64,000 bases of DNA from Bradyrhizobium iriomotense (GCF_030160715.1 NZ_BSOW01000012.1:124001-188000); one strand, 5' to 3'; positions 16,255 through 26,109 are shown, counted from the stretch's first letter. Notes: generated by a model from the letters alone, not told the origin. Numbers and translations are program-made.

Positions 16255-19254
16255 TTAAATCTGCACTCCCAACGCCTTCCATTCGCGCAGCGCCTTGGCG
16301 TCGCGCGGGGTGACGTCGGGATACTCCGCGTCCTCGCCGACCGTCGGCAGGATCTTCCAGGAGCGGGCGCATTTGGTGCCCACTGCCTTCTCGACCACGA
16401 CGGCGACACCGGGCACGGCATCGAGACGGAATGCAGCCGCCGGCGCCTCGCCCTCGCGCACCTCGTAATTCGAGGTGATGCAGACCTCGGCGAGATCGAC
16501 GTCGAACAGCGTCATCTGTGTGGTCCGGTCAGCGATATAGATCACCGGCGATGCCTCGAGCGACGAGCCGATGTTCTTGGCCGCGCGCTCGAGCTCCAGC
16601 GCACCGGTGACGACGCGGCGTACATTGCGGATGATCTCCCATTTCGCGGCGAGCTTGTCGTCGCGGAAGTTTTCGAGACCTTCGGGGAACAGCGTCAGAT
16701 GCACCGAGGGCTCGGCGTCCGGCCGGTACATGCGCCACGCCTCTTCGGCGGTGAAACTCAGCACCGGCGCCAGCCATTTCAGGATCGCGTCGCAGAGCGT
16801 ATCGATTGTTGTCAGCGCCGCCTTGCGCGTCAGCGAGGACGGTGGATCGCAATACAGCGTGTCCTTGCGGATGTCGAAGTAGAACGCCGACAGCTCGCTG
16901 TTGAGGAACGCCGACAGTGTCGCGACCACGCTCTTGAAGTCGAAGGCTTCATAAGCCTTGCGGATCACATCGACACGCATCGCGAGTTCGTGCAGCATCA
17001 GCCGCTCGAGCTCGGGCATGTCGGCAGGCAGCACCGCGTCGGCCGGCTTGTAGTGATGCAGCGTGCCGAGCATCCAGCGCACGGTGTTGCGCAGCTTGCG
17101 ATAGGTCTCGACCGTGTTCTTCAGGATCTCCGGACCGATGCGCTGGTCGTCGGTGTAGTCGCAGGACGCGACCCAGAGGCGGAGGATGTCGGCGCCGGAT
17201 TCCTTGATGACGGCCTGCGGCTCGATGGTGTTGCCGAGCGACTTCGACATCTTGCGGCCGTCCTCGGCCTGGGTGAAACCGTGGGTCAGCACGACGTCAT
17301 AGGGCGCACGCCCGCGCGTGCCGCAGCTCTCGAGCAGCGAGGAATGGAACCAGCCGCGATGCTGGTCCGAGCCCTCGAGATACATCACGGTGTCGGTGCC
17401 GCCGTCGACCTTGCGCTTGATGCCGGCGAGGCCGGGGAAATGCACGGGGTCTTCCAGCACGAAAGCGTGCGTCGAGCCGGAATCGAACCAGACATCGAGG
17501 ATGTCGTCGACCTTCTTCCAGTCCTCATTGGCACGGCTGCCGAGGAAGCGCTCGCGGGCGCCGTCCATGTACCAGGCATCGGCGCCTTCCTTCTCGAAGG
17601 CCTCGCCAATGCGCGTGTTGACGGCCTCGTCCTGGAGGATCTCGGCCGAGCCGTCACCCTTCTCGCGGACGAACACCGCGATCGGCACGCCCCAGGCGCG
17701 CTGGCGCGAGATCACCCAGTCGGGGCGCGCCTCGATCATGCCGTTGATGCGGTTCTCGCCCGACGGCGGCACCCATTGCGTCACCGAGATCGCATGCAGC
17801 GCGCGGGCGCGCAGCGTGTCGCCGGACCTGGTCTTGCCGTCAGTGGCAATATCCTTGTCCATCGCGATGAACCATTGCGGCGTGTTGCGGAAGATCACCG
17901 GCTTCTTGGAGCGCCAGGAATGCGGATATTGGTGCTTGAGCCGGCCGCGCGCGAGCAGCTTGCCGCCTTCGACCAGCGCCTTGATCACGGCGTCGTTGGC
18001 GTCGCCCTTCTCGCCCTTGTCGTTGATCACGCGCTTGCCGGCAAAACCCGGTGCCTGGTCGGTATAGGCACCGTTCTCGTCGACGGTGTAGGGGATCGCA
18101 GTCGGGATACCGCGCGCATCCAGCTCGCGCGTGTGCGCCGTCCAGACGTCAAAATCCTCGCGGCCGTGGCTCGGCGCGGTGTGCACGAAGCCGGTGCCGG
18201 TGTCGTCGGTGACGTGATCGCCTGGCAGGAGCGGCACGGTGAAGCCGTAGCCGCCGGCGAGCCCCTTCAGCGGATGGGCGCATTCGATCGCGTCCATGGT
18301 GTCGCCGGGGATGTCGCGGACCTTCTCAAAGGTCGTCACGCGCGCCTGCTTGAAGACCTCTGCGGCGAGCGCGTCGGCGAGGATCAAGAGATCGCCGGTC
18401 TTTGCCCAATTGTCGGCGGGGGCGTCCGTCACTTTATAAAGGCCATAGGCGATCTTCGGGGAGAAAGAGATCGCGCGGTTGCCGGGCAGCGTCCACGGTG
18501 TGGTGGTCCAGATCACGACGCTTGCGGAGGCGAGCGCGCCATGCGCGGGCGAGGTGATCGGAAACTTCACCCAGACCATGTCCGAGGTGTAGTCCTCATA
18601 TTCGACCTCGGCTTCGGCCAGCGCGGTCTTCTCGACCACACTCCACATCACCGGCTTGGAGCCGCGATAGAGCGTGCGGTTGGCGGCGAACTTCATCAAT
18701 TCGCGCGCGATCTGGGCTTCCGCCGGATAGCTCATGGTGGCGTAGGGATGGGCCCAGTCGCCGATCACGCCAAGACGCTTGAACTCCTCGCGCTGCACGT
18801 TGAGCCAGTGCGTCGCATAGGCGCGGCACTCCCGACGGAAGTCGACCATCGCCACGGAGTCGCGGAAGTCCGGCTTCTGCTTGCCCTTCTTGCGATAGTG
18901 CTCCTCCTCGACCTTCCACTCGATCGGCAGGCCGTGGCAGTCCCAGCCGGGCACGTAGTTGGAATCGAAGCCGAGCATCTGCTGGCTCTTGGTGACGAGA
19001 TCTTTCAGGATCTTGTTGAGCGCCGTGCCGATGTGGATGTTGCCGTTGGCGTAGGGCGGGCCGTCATGCAGCACGAACTTGTCGCGCCCCTTCGCGGTCT
19101 CGCGCAGCTTCTCGTAGAGGCCGATCTCGTACCAGCGCTTGAGGATCTCCGGCTCGCGCTGCGGCAGGCCGGCGCGCATCGGGAATTCCGTCTGCGGCAG
19201 GAACAGGGTTTTGGAATAGTCTTTGGCTTCGGACTTTTGCGGCTTTTCGGACAT
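16255..19254 (-). CDS. ileS: Isoleucyl-tRNA synthetase
   Basis: 999 residues. Charges tRNA-Ile. The class I signatures are present: PYANGNIHIG (HIGH-type, about residue 67) and KMSKS (about residue 667, in GRKMSKSLGN). The editing (CP1) domain lies between, with TTTPWTLPGNRA and GTGFVHTAPSHG. The anticodon-binding domain and a C-terminal region with HLTLFP follow; the C-terminal zinc-finger cysteines of E. coli-type IleS are not obvious. The ATG at 19254 (MSEKPQKSEAKDYSKTLFLP) is chosen over an upstream in-frame ATG at 19296 because it gives the usual N-terminus. Confidence 0.98.
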   Translation of the reverse strand: MSEKPQKSEAKDYSKTLFLPQTEFPMRAGLPQREPEILKRWYEIGLYEKLRETAKGRDKFVLHDGPPYANGNIHIGTALNKILKDLVTKSQQMLGFDSNYVPGWDCHGLPIEWKVEEEHYRKKGKQKPDFRDSVAMVDFRRECRAYATHWLNVQREEFKRLGVIGDWAHPYATMSYPAEAQIARELMKFAANRTLYRGSKPVMWSVVEKTALAEAEVEYEDYTSDMVWVKFPITSPAHGALASASVVIWTTTPWTLPGNRAISFSPKIAYGLYKVTDAPADNWAKTGDLLILADALAAEVFKQARVTTFEKVRDIPGDTMDAIECAHPLKGLAGGYGFTVPLLPGDHVTDDTGTGFVHTAPSHGREDFDVWTAHTRELDARGIPTAIPYTVDENGAYTDQAPGFAGKRVINDKGEKGDANDAVIKALVEGGKLLARGRLKHQYPHSWRSKKPVIFRNTPQWFIAMDKDIATDGKTRSGDTLRARALHAISVTQWVPPSGENRINGMIEARPDWVISRQRAWGVPIAVFVREKGDGSAEILQDEAVNTRIGEAFEKEGADAWYMDGARERFLGSRANEDWKKVDDILDVWFDSGSTHAFVLEDPVHFPGLAGIKRKVDGGTDTVMYLEGSDQHRGWFHSSLLESCGTRGRAPYDVVLTHGFTQAEDGRKMSKSLGNTIEPQAVIKESGADILRLWVASCDYTDDQRIGPEILKNTVETYRKLRNTVRWMLGTLHHYKPADAVLPADMPELERLMLHELAMRVDVIRKAYEAFDFKSVVATLSAFLNSELSAFYFDIRKDTLYCDPPSSLTRKAALTTIDTLCDAILKWLAPVLSFTAEEAWRMYRPDAEPSVHLTLFPEGLENFRDDKLAAKWEIIRNVRRVVTGALELERAAKNIGSSLEASPVIYIADRTTQMTLFDVDLAEVCITSNYEVREGEAPAAAFRLDAVPGVAVVVEKAVGTKCARSWKILPTVGEDAEYPDVTPRDAKALREWKALGVQI

Positions 19255-19454
19255 GAATGGTCTGGCTCGGAAGGGGCGCGGCAGGAATGCGATCACGATC
19301 GCGGGGGTGGAACGACGAAATCCCGGTCTTGCGCCGAGCCAAAGCTCAGACGGAAGCCGGGCCGCTAATCCTTATGATGCGCCGCGAAAACATGGGCTCT
19401 CCATAGCAGCCGGGCGGCCAAATCGCAAAGGGCCGGGAGGGGCCGTTTTGGGCC

Positions 19455-20426
19455 TCAGTCGATGCTTCCGAGGTTCGGGAAGGCGTCGGGGGCGGCCGCC
19501 AGCAGGACCCTCGCGCGGGCGGAATCCTCGTCCATCTGGCGGATCAGCGGCTCGACGCCCTCGAACTTCAGTTCCTCGCGAATGAAGCCGACGAATGCGC
19601 AATCGAGCACTTCGCCGTAGAGGTCGCCCTTGAAGTCGAACAGGAAGATTTCCAGGAGCGGCGCGCCATTATCGAATGTCGGACGCCGGCCGAAGCTCGC
19701 GACCCCCTCCAGCCGCTCAGCCCCGCGGCCGACCCGGACCGCATAGATGCCGTGCTTCAGCGCGCAATTGGCATCCAGGCGGATGTTGGCGGTGGGATAG
19801 CCGAGGTCGCGGCCGCGCTTCTCGCCATGGATGACCTCGCCGGTCACGAACCAGGGCGCGCCCAGCATGGTCGTGGCCTCGTCGAGCTGGCCTTCGGCGA
19901 GCGCGGTGCGGATCGCGCTGGAGGAGACCGGCCGCTCGTCGATATCGACATGCGGCTGGACGTCGACCTCGATACCGAGCCGGGGCGCCTCATTGACGAG
20001 CAGGCTCGGCGAGCCGACCCGGCCCTTGCCGAAATGAAAGTCGTAGCCGACCGCGATCCCGCTGACCCCGAGCCGGCCGATCAGGTCATGGTGAATGAAA
20101 TCTTGTGCTGAGGTCCCGGCGCGGCTCTTGTCGAAGGTCATGACCACGGCCCCGGCAAGCCCGGTGCCGGCCAGAAGCCGCAGCTTGGCCCGCTCATCCG
20201 TAAGGCGGAATTGCGGGGTGTTGGGGCTGAAAAATCGTCGCGGATGCGGCTCGAAGGTCAGTGCAAAAGCCGGCCGATTATGCGTCCGGCCCATCTCCAG
20301 CGCAGCCGCAATCACCGCCCGATGGCCGAGATGAACGCCGTCGAAATTGCCCATGGCGACCACGGCACCCCTTGGGATCGCCGAGGCGGGCGTGGAATCG
20401 CGGATAACGATAAAATGCGGAGCCAT
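19455..20426 (-). CDS. ribF: Bifunctional riboflavin kinase / FAD synthetase
   Basis: 323 residues. Makes FMN and then FAD from riboflavin. The N-terminal adenylyltransferase domain has GNFDGVHLGHRAVI (HxGH nucleotidyltransferase motif) and FEPHPRRFF; the C-terminal kinase domain has GRDLGYPTANI with the conserved Pro-Thr-Ala-Asn. Start MAPHFIVIRD at 20426 fits the family. It lies upstream of ileS on the same strand, the common ribF-ileS-lspA order. The substrate riboflavin is made with the ribH product encoded at 47922. Confidence 0.97.
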   Translation of the reverse strand: MAPHFIVIRDSTPASAIPRGAVVAMGNFDGVHLGHRAVIAAALEMGRTHNRPAFALTFEPHPRRFFSPNTPQFRLTDERAKLRLLAGTGLAGAVVMTFDKSRAGTSAQDFIHHDLIGRLGVSGIAVGYDFHFGKGRVGSPSLLVNEAPRLGIEVDVQPHVDIDERPVSSSAIRTALAEGQLDEATTMLGAPWFVTGEVIHGEKRGRDLGYPTANIRLDANCALKHGIYAVRVGRGAERLEGVASFGRRPTFDNGAPLLEIFLFDFKGDLYGEVLDCAFVGFIREELKFEGVEPLIRQMDEDSARARVLLAAAPDAFPNLGSID

Positions 20427-20656
20427 CAGGGGAATTCTCTGGGGCAGGCGGATCGGCCCGGGACCGTGACGTGACGCGCCAGGCGAAGTCAAGCGGGGGA
20501 TGCGACGCCATTGGACGGGATTTCCGGGCTTTCCGGCAAGGCTCGATTAACGCGCTGTTTAACGCCTTGGTGCTAGTCCTTTGGAAATGGAACTGTGGGA
20601 CCTCGGGTCCGGCAGTTCGATCGTTAATATTTCCTGTTGCGTTTGGGGGAGTCGAG

Positions 20657-21052
20657 ATGGCGGTTGATTTGTCGATGCCGGTTCTGGTGGTGGATGACTA
20701 CAGCACCATGATCCGTATCATTCGGAATCTGCTGAAGCAGCTTGGCTTCGAGAACATCGACGACGCCAGCGACGGCTCGGCGGCGCTGAACAAGATGCGC
20801 GGCAAGAAGTACGGGCTCGTGATTTCCGACTGGAACATGGAGCCGATGACGGGCTACGACCTGCTGCGCGAAGTGCGGGCCGATCCCAACCTCGCCACCA
20901 CGCCCTTCATCATGATCACGGCGGAATCCAAGACCGAGAACGTGATCGCGGCCAAGAAGGCCGGCGTGAACAATTATATCGTCAAGCCGTTCAACGCAGC
21001 GACGCTGAAGACCAAGATCGAGGCGGTCTTCCCGGACATGGCGAGCGCGTAA
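20657..21052 (+). CDS. CheY-like single-domain response regulator
   Basis: 131 residues, a receiver domain only. The phosphorylation set is complete: Asp13-Asp14 (VVDDYS), phospho-acceptor Asp58 (VISDWN), Thr88 (MITAES) and Lys110 (IVKPF). Several stretches (RNLLKQLGF, ISDWNM) are close to enterobacterial CheY, so a motility role is likely, but no che genes are nearby and alphaproteobacteria have several CheY-type proteins. GGGGA lies upstream of the ATG at 20657; the frame is open upstream but not protein-like. A hairpin follows the stop. Confidence 0.92.
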   Translation: MAVDLSMPVLVVDDYSTMIRIIRNLLKQLGFENIDDASDGSAALNKMRGKKYGLVISDWNMEPMTGYDLLREVRADPNLATTPFIMITAESKTENVIAAKKAGVNNYIVKPFNAATLKTKIEAVFPDMASA

Positions 21053-21080
21053 GCGCCCGCTGAGGGCATCTTTCGACTTC

Positions 21081-21107
21081 GAAAGCCCGGGCTCGTCCCG
21101 GGCTTTC
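21081..21107. terminator. Hairpin terminator between the CheY-like and HAD genes
   Basis: Stem GAAAGCCCGGG (21081-21091) / CCCGGGCTTTC (21097-21107), loop CTCGT. Long T tracts are absent; it lies between convergent genes and could serve both. Confidence 0.75.
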
Positions 21108-21119
21108 TGCGTCAGGCGG

Positions 21120-21974
21120 TCACCACTTCAATTCGCGCATCAGCGCCTTCGGCGGATGGCCGAACAGCTCCAGCACCGAGGCCGGATCGAGCTGGTCGAG
21201 GCCCTCGAACTCCTCGGAATGGATGCCGCGGGTGACGAACAGGCAGTCGATGCCGAACTCGCGCGCGCCGGTCAGGTCGGTGCGCACGGAATCGCCGATC
21301 GCGAGTACCTTCCTGCGGTCGATCTGATGGCCCTGGCGCTCGCCTGCGAGCGCCATCGCGCGCTCGTAGATCGGCCGGTGCGGCTTGCCGTAGAAGATCA
21401 CCTCGCCGCCGATCTCGCGATAGAGCTCGGCGATGGCGCCGGCGCAATAGATCAGCCGGTCGCCGCGCTCGACCACGATGTCGGGATTGGCGCAGACCAG
21501 CGTGAGCTTGCGCTCGCGCGCCTTCAGCATCATGCCGCGATAATCTTCCGCCGACTCCGTCTCGTCGTCATAGAGGCCGGTGCAGACGATGTAGTCGGCC
21601 TCCTCCAGCGGTGCGAGCACCGCGCCGAGCCCGCGATAAATCGAGCCGTCGCGCTCGGGGCCGAGCCAGAACAGCTTTCGGCCGGGATGATCGGCGACAT
21701 AGAGCCGCGTCAGATCGCCTGAGGAGACGATGGCGTCATAGGTCTCGTCTGCCACGCCGAGCTTGCGCAACTGCCGCTGCACCGAATCCGCCGGCCGGGG
21801 CGCGTTGGTGATCAGCACGACCGTACCGCCCTGCTGCCGGAAATTGTGCAGCGCCTCGCAGGCTTCGGGGAAGGACTCGAGCCCGTTATGGACCACGCCC
21901 CAGATGTCGCTGAGCACGACATCCACGCCCGTGACGAGCTCGCGCAGGCTCTCGACGAAATGCAGCGTGGTCAT
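21120..21974 (-). CDS. HAD-superfamily (subfamily IIA) phosphatase
   Basis: 284 residues. HAD motif I is degenerate but usable: VVLSDIWGVVHNG (DxWG instead of DxDG, Asp nucleophile kept). Motif II is ITNAPRP, the conserved Lys is in FYGKPHRPIYERA and motif III is AIGDSVRTDLTGA. The cap insertion between motifs II and III places it in class IIA, the NagD/phosphoglycolate phosphatase-like group; the length fits the TIGR01459-type proteins found in alphaproteobacteria. The physiological phosphate ester is not known. Convergent with the CheY-like gene; 15 bases downstream of the EAL gene, so probably one transcript. Confidence 0.9.
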   Translation of the reverse strand: MTTLHFVESLRELVTGVDVVLSDIWGVVHNGLESFPEACEALHNFRQQGGTVVLITNAPRPADSVQRQLRKLGVADETYDAIVSSGDLTRLYVADHPGRKLFWLGPERDGSIYRGLGAVLAPLEEADYIVCTGLYDDETESAEDYRGMMLKARERKLTLVCANPDIVVERGDRLIYCAGAIAELYREIGGEVIFYGKPHRPIYERAMALAGERQGHQIDRRKVLAIGDSVRTDLTGAREFGIDCLFVTRGIHSEEFEGLDQLDPASVLELFGHPPKALMRELKW

Positions 21975-21989
21975 GACGCGGACGGCCGG

Positions 21990-23414
21990 TTAGAGGCGGC
22001 GCGCGAGCGCCGCATTGCCGGTGATGCGCTGGGGCGGCGGCGCAGAAGCCGTTTCGCCTGAGCTGGACGGGGCGGAGCCATTGGATCCCTGTTGCTGCGC
22101 CTGGTCCGGCGCGGCTCCGGCGGTAGCAGATGCACCTTCGGGCCGCAATGGCCGGGGCGGTGCGAACAGGAACCCCTGGCCGAACCGTACGTCGTAGTCC
22201 AGGAGATCGACCACCGCGCGCTCGCCCTCGATCCGCTCGGCGATGAGGTCGATGCCAAAGCGGCCGAGCAGGTCGGACAGGTCTGACGGATGGATGTCCG
22301 AGGTCGAGGCCTGCCTGGGATCGAGCAGCAGCGCGGCCGGCACCTTGATGAAGCGTACGCCGCGGTCGGCGAGCTCGCGCGGCTCGATGCGCAAGTCCGT
22401 GATGTGGTCGATCGAGAAGCGGAAGCCGCGCTGGGCGAGCGCTGCGAGGTTCTCGGTCTCGGCGGGGCCGAGATTGCGGAACGTCGACTGCTTGAACTCG
22501 AGCACCAGCGAGGGCGCGAGCGCCCGGTTGGCCTCGAGGAAGTCGAGGCATTGCGCGAACGTGGTGGAATTGCCGAGCGTGGAGGCCGCGACGTTGCAGA
22601 ACACGCCGACGTCCTTGTTGCGCACCATCAGCCGGCGCAGCACCTGCACACAACGCAGCATCACCATGTTGTCGATGCGCCCGATGAGCCCCGAGGCCTC
22701 CGCGATGCTGATGAACTCCTCGGCCGCGATGAACTGGTCGCGTTCGTCGCGCACCCGCGTCACCGCCTCGTAGAAGCGGACCTTGCGCTGCGGCAGCGTC
22801 ACCATCGGCTGGAGGAAGATGTCGATACGATTCTCGTCGATCGCGTTGCGCAGCGTCGCGAGCAGTTGCGTCTGGTTGCGGGTACTGGCGGTCGCGGCCG
22901 GAGCCGTCGCGGGTGCCGGCGGAACCGGCGGCGGCGCGGCCGGCCGGGGCTCTGGCGCTGCCAATTGATCATGCGCCGTCTCGGCTTCCGGCGGCGCGGC
23001 GGGCGTGCCCGTTGCCAGCAGGTCCTCATGTGTCGCCACGGTGGCGGCGAGCTGCTTGACCAGGCCGCCGAGCTCGTTGATCTCGCCGACCACCGACTGG
23101 ATGCGGTCTGCATTGGTGGAATTGGCCGACGCGACGCGCCCCTCGACTGCTGCGAGCCGGCGGCCGAATTCGGCGACCTGGCGGGCCAGATCGGCGGTGC
23201 CGCGCGACAGATCGGCGATCTGGTTGCCGACGTCGCTGCGGTCGCGCAGGCGCATCGAGACCGCGTTGTACAGGATCAGGAAAGTGAGCGCGGTCAGCGC
23301 CACGATCGCGGATTCGGTTCCATTGATGCCGGCGACCGAATGAAGGACGAGGCCGAGCGAGGCTGCGACCAGCACCATGCAGATGGCGATGAAGATCGTG
23401 GAAATACGGATCAT
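21990..23414 (-). CDS. Membrane EAL-domain protein with degenerate active site
   Basis: 474 residues. Two N-terminal transmembrane segments (about 5-25 and 37-52), a likely coiled coil (about 65-125), an Ala/Pro-rich linker, then an EAL domain from about 190 to 430. Key phosphodiesterase motifs are altered: EAL reads EAV (FYEAVTRVR) and the metal loop DDFGT reads IDHITD. The Glu of LVLEF, Asn of FCNVAA, Lys of IKVPAA and Glu of AERIEGE remain. It may bind c-di-GMP or another partner rather than hydrolyse it. The C-terminal tail is Gln/Ser/Pro-rich. Operon with the HAD gene. Confidence 0.88.
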   Translation of the reverse strand: MIRISTIFIAICMVLVAASLGLVLHSVAGINGTESAIVALTALTFLILYNAVSMRLRDRSDVGNQIADLSRGTADLARQVAEFGRRLAAVEGRVASANSTNADRIQSVVGEINELGGLVKQLAATVATHEDLLATGTPAAPPEAETAHDQLAAPEPRPAAPPPVPPAPATAPAATASTRNQTQLLATLRNAIDENRIDIFLQPMVTLPQRKVRFYEAVTRVRDERDQFIAAEEFISIAEASGLIGRIDNMVMLRCVQVLRRLMVRNKDVGVFCNVAASTLGNSTTFAQCLDFLEANRALAPSLVLEFKQSTFRNLGPAETENLAALAQRGFRFSIDHITDLRIEPRELADRGVRFIKVPAALLLDPRQASTSDIHPSDLSDLLGRFGIDLIAERIEGERAVVDLLDYDVRFGQGFLFAPPRPLRPEGASATAGAAPDQAQQQGSNGSAPSSSGETASAPPPQRITGNAALARRL

Positions 23415-23550
23415 GCCGTGCGCTACGCCCTAAGTGCTGACTGCCCCACCCGGGAAAACACGGGCACGTCTCGCACGCCTTTGTTAAACGCTCCCCCAAG
23501 CGAGGGTGACCTTAACATCATTGTTGATTCGCGGGGATAGTCGTCGTGCG

Positions 23551-25077
23551 CTAGGTGAGGCCGGCGCGGCGAAAGCCTTCCAGGTAGCGGTCGCGGTCGC
23601 TCGCGAACCGGATCGGCATGAACTCGGCGATCCAGGCGAGCGAGGCGTTCGGCTGGGCCCGGCGCAGCTCTCGCAGCGCGGAGCGGGCAAGGTCCTCGCG
23701 GCCGGCCATGCCGGCCGCCGAGGTCAGCACCCTGTGCGCGCCGACGAAATCGCTGCGCTGGCGCAAAGCCTCGTGCGCGAGCCGAATCGCCTCCTCGTAA
23801 TCGCTGCCGAGGAAGCGGGCATAGGCCTCGATGCCGAGATAGACCGGCGCATAAGGATCGCGCGGGCTGAGGCGGATGGCGCGGCGGGTCGCCTCGCCAG
23901 CTTCCTGCCAGCGGCCGCAATAGCTGAGCACCAACCCATAATAGCCCTGCGCCAGCGCGAAGCTGGGATTGAGCTGCAGCGCGGTCTCGAATTCGGCGAG
24001 CGAATCCTCGAAACGCCGCGCGAACAGATGGACGTGGCCAAGCGCGTTATGCGCCCAGGGATCCTCGTCGTCGGCCCGGATCGCCGCGAATGCGGCGCGC
24101 TCGGCGACCGGCATGGCGGCGGCCATGTCCATCCAGCCCATATGGGCCGTGAACATGTAGCTGGTTCCGAGCAGGCCCAGCGCCTTGCCGTAATTCGGGT
24201 CGAGCGCGATGGCCTTCTCCAGCAGGGCCTGTGCGACCACGTGGTCTTGCCGCGTCACGCGCCAGTAGTGCGAGAGCGCCCGCATCACCAGGTCCCACGC
24301 ATCCATGCTGTCGGGCGGTTTGCGCTGGGCGCGAAAATTCTCCGCCGCGTAGAGCTGCGGCTCGATCGCGGAGACGATGGCTTCCGTGATCTCGTCCTGC
24401 ACCGCGAACACGTCGGCGAGCTTGCGGTCGAAGCGTTCCGCCCAGAGATGGCTGCCGGTCGCGACGTCGTTGAGCTGCGCAGTGATGCGCACACGATCGC
24501 CGCCCTTGCGCACGCTGCCTTCGACGACATAGCGGACGCCGAGCTCGTCCGCGACCTGGCGGAGGTGAACCGTCCGGCCCTTGTAAATGAAGGAGGAGTT
24601 GCGCGCGATCACGAAGAACCAGCGCAGCTTCGACAGCGCCGTGATGATGTCCTCGCTGATGCCGTCGGAGAAATACTCCTGCTCGGCATCGCCGCTCATA
24701 TTGGTGAACGGCAGCACGGCGACCGCCGGTCGCTCGGGCAGCGGCGCCGCTGACGGGGCAGCTTTGGGCGTTTCGACGACCTCGCCGACGAAACGTACGC
24801 CCTTGCGCGCCACGGTGCGGATCAGCCGCTGTTCCTCGCCGGTATCGTTGATTGCGCGGCGCGCCGCATTGATGCGGCTTGCGAGCGTGGAGTCGGAGAC
24901 GACGCGCCCGTTCCAGATGGAGTCGAGCAGGTTGTCGCGCGTCACCACGCGGTCGCGGTTGCGGATCAGATGGGTCAGGAGATCGAACACCTGCGGCTCG
25001 AGCGCGATGAGTTTGTCGGCGCGCCGCAATTCGCGGCGCTCGGGATCAAGCGAGAAATCCTCGAACTGGAACGCCAC
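23551..25077 (-). CDS. Winged-helix (OmpR/CadC-type) regulator with TolB-like and TPR domains
   Basis: About 508 residues from the GTG at 25077, which follows GGGAG; a TTG at 25134 would add 19 residues. Residues 1-95 form a winged helix like OmpR C-terminal domains (RRELRRADKLIALEPQVFDLL, LASRINAARRAIND). From about 115 is an adenylate-cyclase-associated/TolB-N-like region (VAVLPFTNMSGDAEQEYFSDG) and from about 270 several TPR repeats (ALDPNYGKALGLLGTSY, LNPSFALAQGYYGLVLSYCG). Such proteins are one-component regulators common in Bradyrhizobium. No transmembrane segment is obvious. It is divergent from the methyltransferase gene. Confidence 0.88.
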   Translation of the reverse strand: MAFQFEDFSLDPERRELRRADKLIALEPQVFDLLTHLIRNRDRVVTRDNLLDSIWNGRVVSDSTLASRINAARRAINDTGEEQRLIRTVARKGVRFVGEVVETPKAAPSAAPLPERPAVAVLPFTNMSGDAEQEYFSDGISEDIITALSKLRWFFVIARNSSFIYKGRTVHLRQVADELGVRYVVEGSVRKGGDRVRITAQLNDVATGSHLWAERFDRKLADVFAVQDEITEAIVSAIEPQLYAAENFRAQRKPPDSMDAWDLVMRALSHYWRVTRQDHVVAQALLEKAIALDPNYGKALGLLGTSYMFTAHMGWMDMAAAMPVAERAAFAAIRADDEDPWAHNALGHVHLFARRFEDSLAEFETALQLNPSFALAQGYYGLVLSYCGRWQEAGEATRRAIRLSPRDPYAPVYLGIEAYARFLGSDYEEAIRLAHEALRQRSDFVGAHRVLTSAAGMAGREDLARSALRELRRAQPNASLAWIAEFMPIRFASDRDRYLEGFRRAGLT

Positions 25078-25191
25078 GCGCGACTCCCGCTCAGAAATCA
25101 AGGCGCTCTCAACGTAAAATAACGGCGCTCTCAAAGCCAGTCGCGGGCCTGCGCTCTATCGTCCCGGCATCTTCAACCGGAGGAAATTGCC

Positions 25192-26031
25192 ATGTCGACA
25201 TCCGCAGCACTTAAGGCCACCGACACCCAACCGGATCTCGCCGCGCTCAAGCAGCGCCAGCACGGTGCCTGGTCGTCCGGCGACTATGCCGTCGTCGGCA
25301 CCACATTGCAGATCGTCGGTGAGCAGCTTTGCGAGGCGCTCGACCTGCGCGCCGGCAGCAAGGTGCTCGACGTTGCCGCCGGTAACGGCAACGCGACGCT
25401 CGCCGCCGCCCGCCGCTGGTGCGAGGTCACCTCTACCGACTATGTGCCGGCGCTGCTCGAGCGCGGCCGCGAGCGCGCGGCGGCCGAACGCCTGACGATC
25501 TCATTCCGCGAGGCGGATGCCGAGGCGTTGCCGTTCCCGGATGCCTCGTTCGACACTGTGCTGTCGACGTTCGGCGTCATGTTCACGCCCAATCAGGATA
25601 AAGCGGCGTCCGAGCTTGCGCGGGTGTGCAGGCCGGGCGGCAAGATCGGGCTCGCCAATTGGACGCCGCAGGGCTTTATCGGCCAGCTCTTCAAGACCCT
25701 CGGCAAGCACCTGCCGCCACCGGCCGGCGTGAAATCGCCGGCGCTGTGGGGCACCAAGGCCCGGCTCGAGGAAATGTTCGGCGGGCAGGCCTCCGAGATC
25801 GCTGCGGAGCCGCGCATATTCGTGTTCCGCTACCGCTCGCCCGAGCACTGGCTCGACGTCTTCAAGTCGTTCTACGGTCCGATGCTGAAAGCCTTTGCTG
25901 CGCTCGACGACAACGGCCAGGCGGCACTGCGCCGCGATCTCTTGGGGCTCGTCGGCGAGTTCAACCACGCCGATGATGGTACGGTGGTCGTGCACAGCGA
26001 ATATCTGGAAGCGGTGATCAGCAAGCGCTGA
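25192..26031 (+). CDS. SAM-dependent class I methyltransferase
   Basis: 279 residues, UbiE/Methyltransf_11 type. The SAM site is VLDVAAGNGNATLAAARR, followed by the acidic post-strand residue and the DAEALPFPDASFDTVLSTFG motif IV region. The ATG at 25192 has GGAGGAAATTGCC just upstream. The substrate is unknown; the fold is used on small molecules. Divergent from the winged-helix/TPR regulator at a 114-base spacing, which suggests but does not show regulation by it. A strong hairpin follows. Confidence 0.88.
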   Translation: MSTSAALKATDTQPDLAALKQRQHGAWSSGDYAVVGTTLQIVGEQLCEALDLRAGSKVLDVAAGNGNATLAAARRWCEVTSTDYVPALLERGRERAAAERLTISFREADAEALPFPDASFDTVLSTFGVMFTPNQDKAASELARVCRPGGKIGLANWTPQGFIGQLFKTLGKHLPPPAGVKSPALWGTKARLEEMFGGQASEIAAEPRIFVFRYRSPEHWLDVFKSFYGPMLKAFAALDDNGQAALRRDLLGLVGEFNHADDGTVVVHSEYLEAVISKR

Positions 26032-26048
26032 GCCGCAGGGAAGGATAG

Positions 26049-26077
26049 GGTCAGGCCGGAGCAGATCCGGCCTGACC
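26049..26077. terminator. Terminator hairpin between convergent genes
   Basis: Perfect 12-bp stem GGTCAGGCCGGA (26049-26060) / TCCGGCCTGACC (26066-26077), loop GCAGA. No T tract on the plus strand; placed to stop transcription from both sides. Confidence 0.75.
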
Positions 26078-26109
26078 GCTCGATCTGACTAAAGCGCGAT
26101 GATCATGCT

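Noticed and set aside
16210..19368. A 1052-codon open frame on the plus strand opposite ileS
   Set aside because: Composition is that of an antisense shadow; ileS on the other strand has all its motifs.
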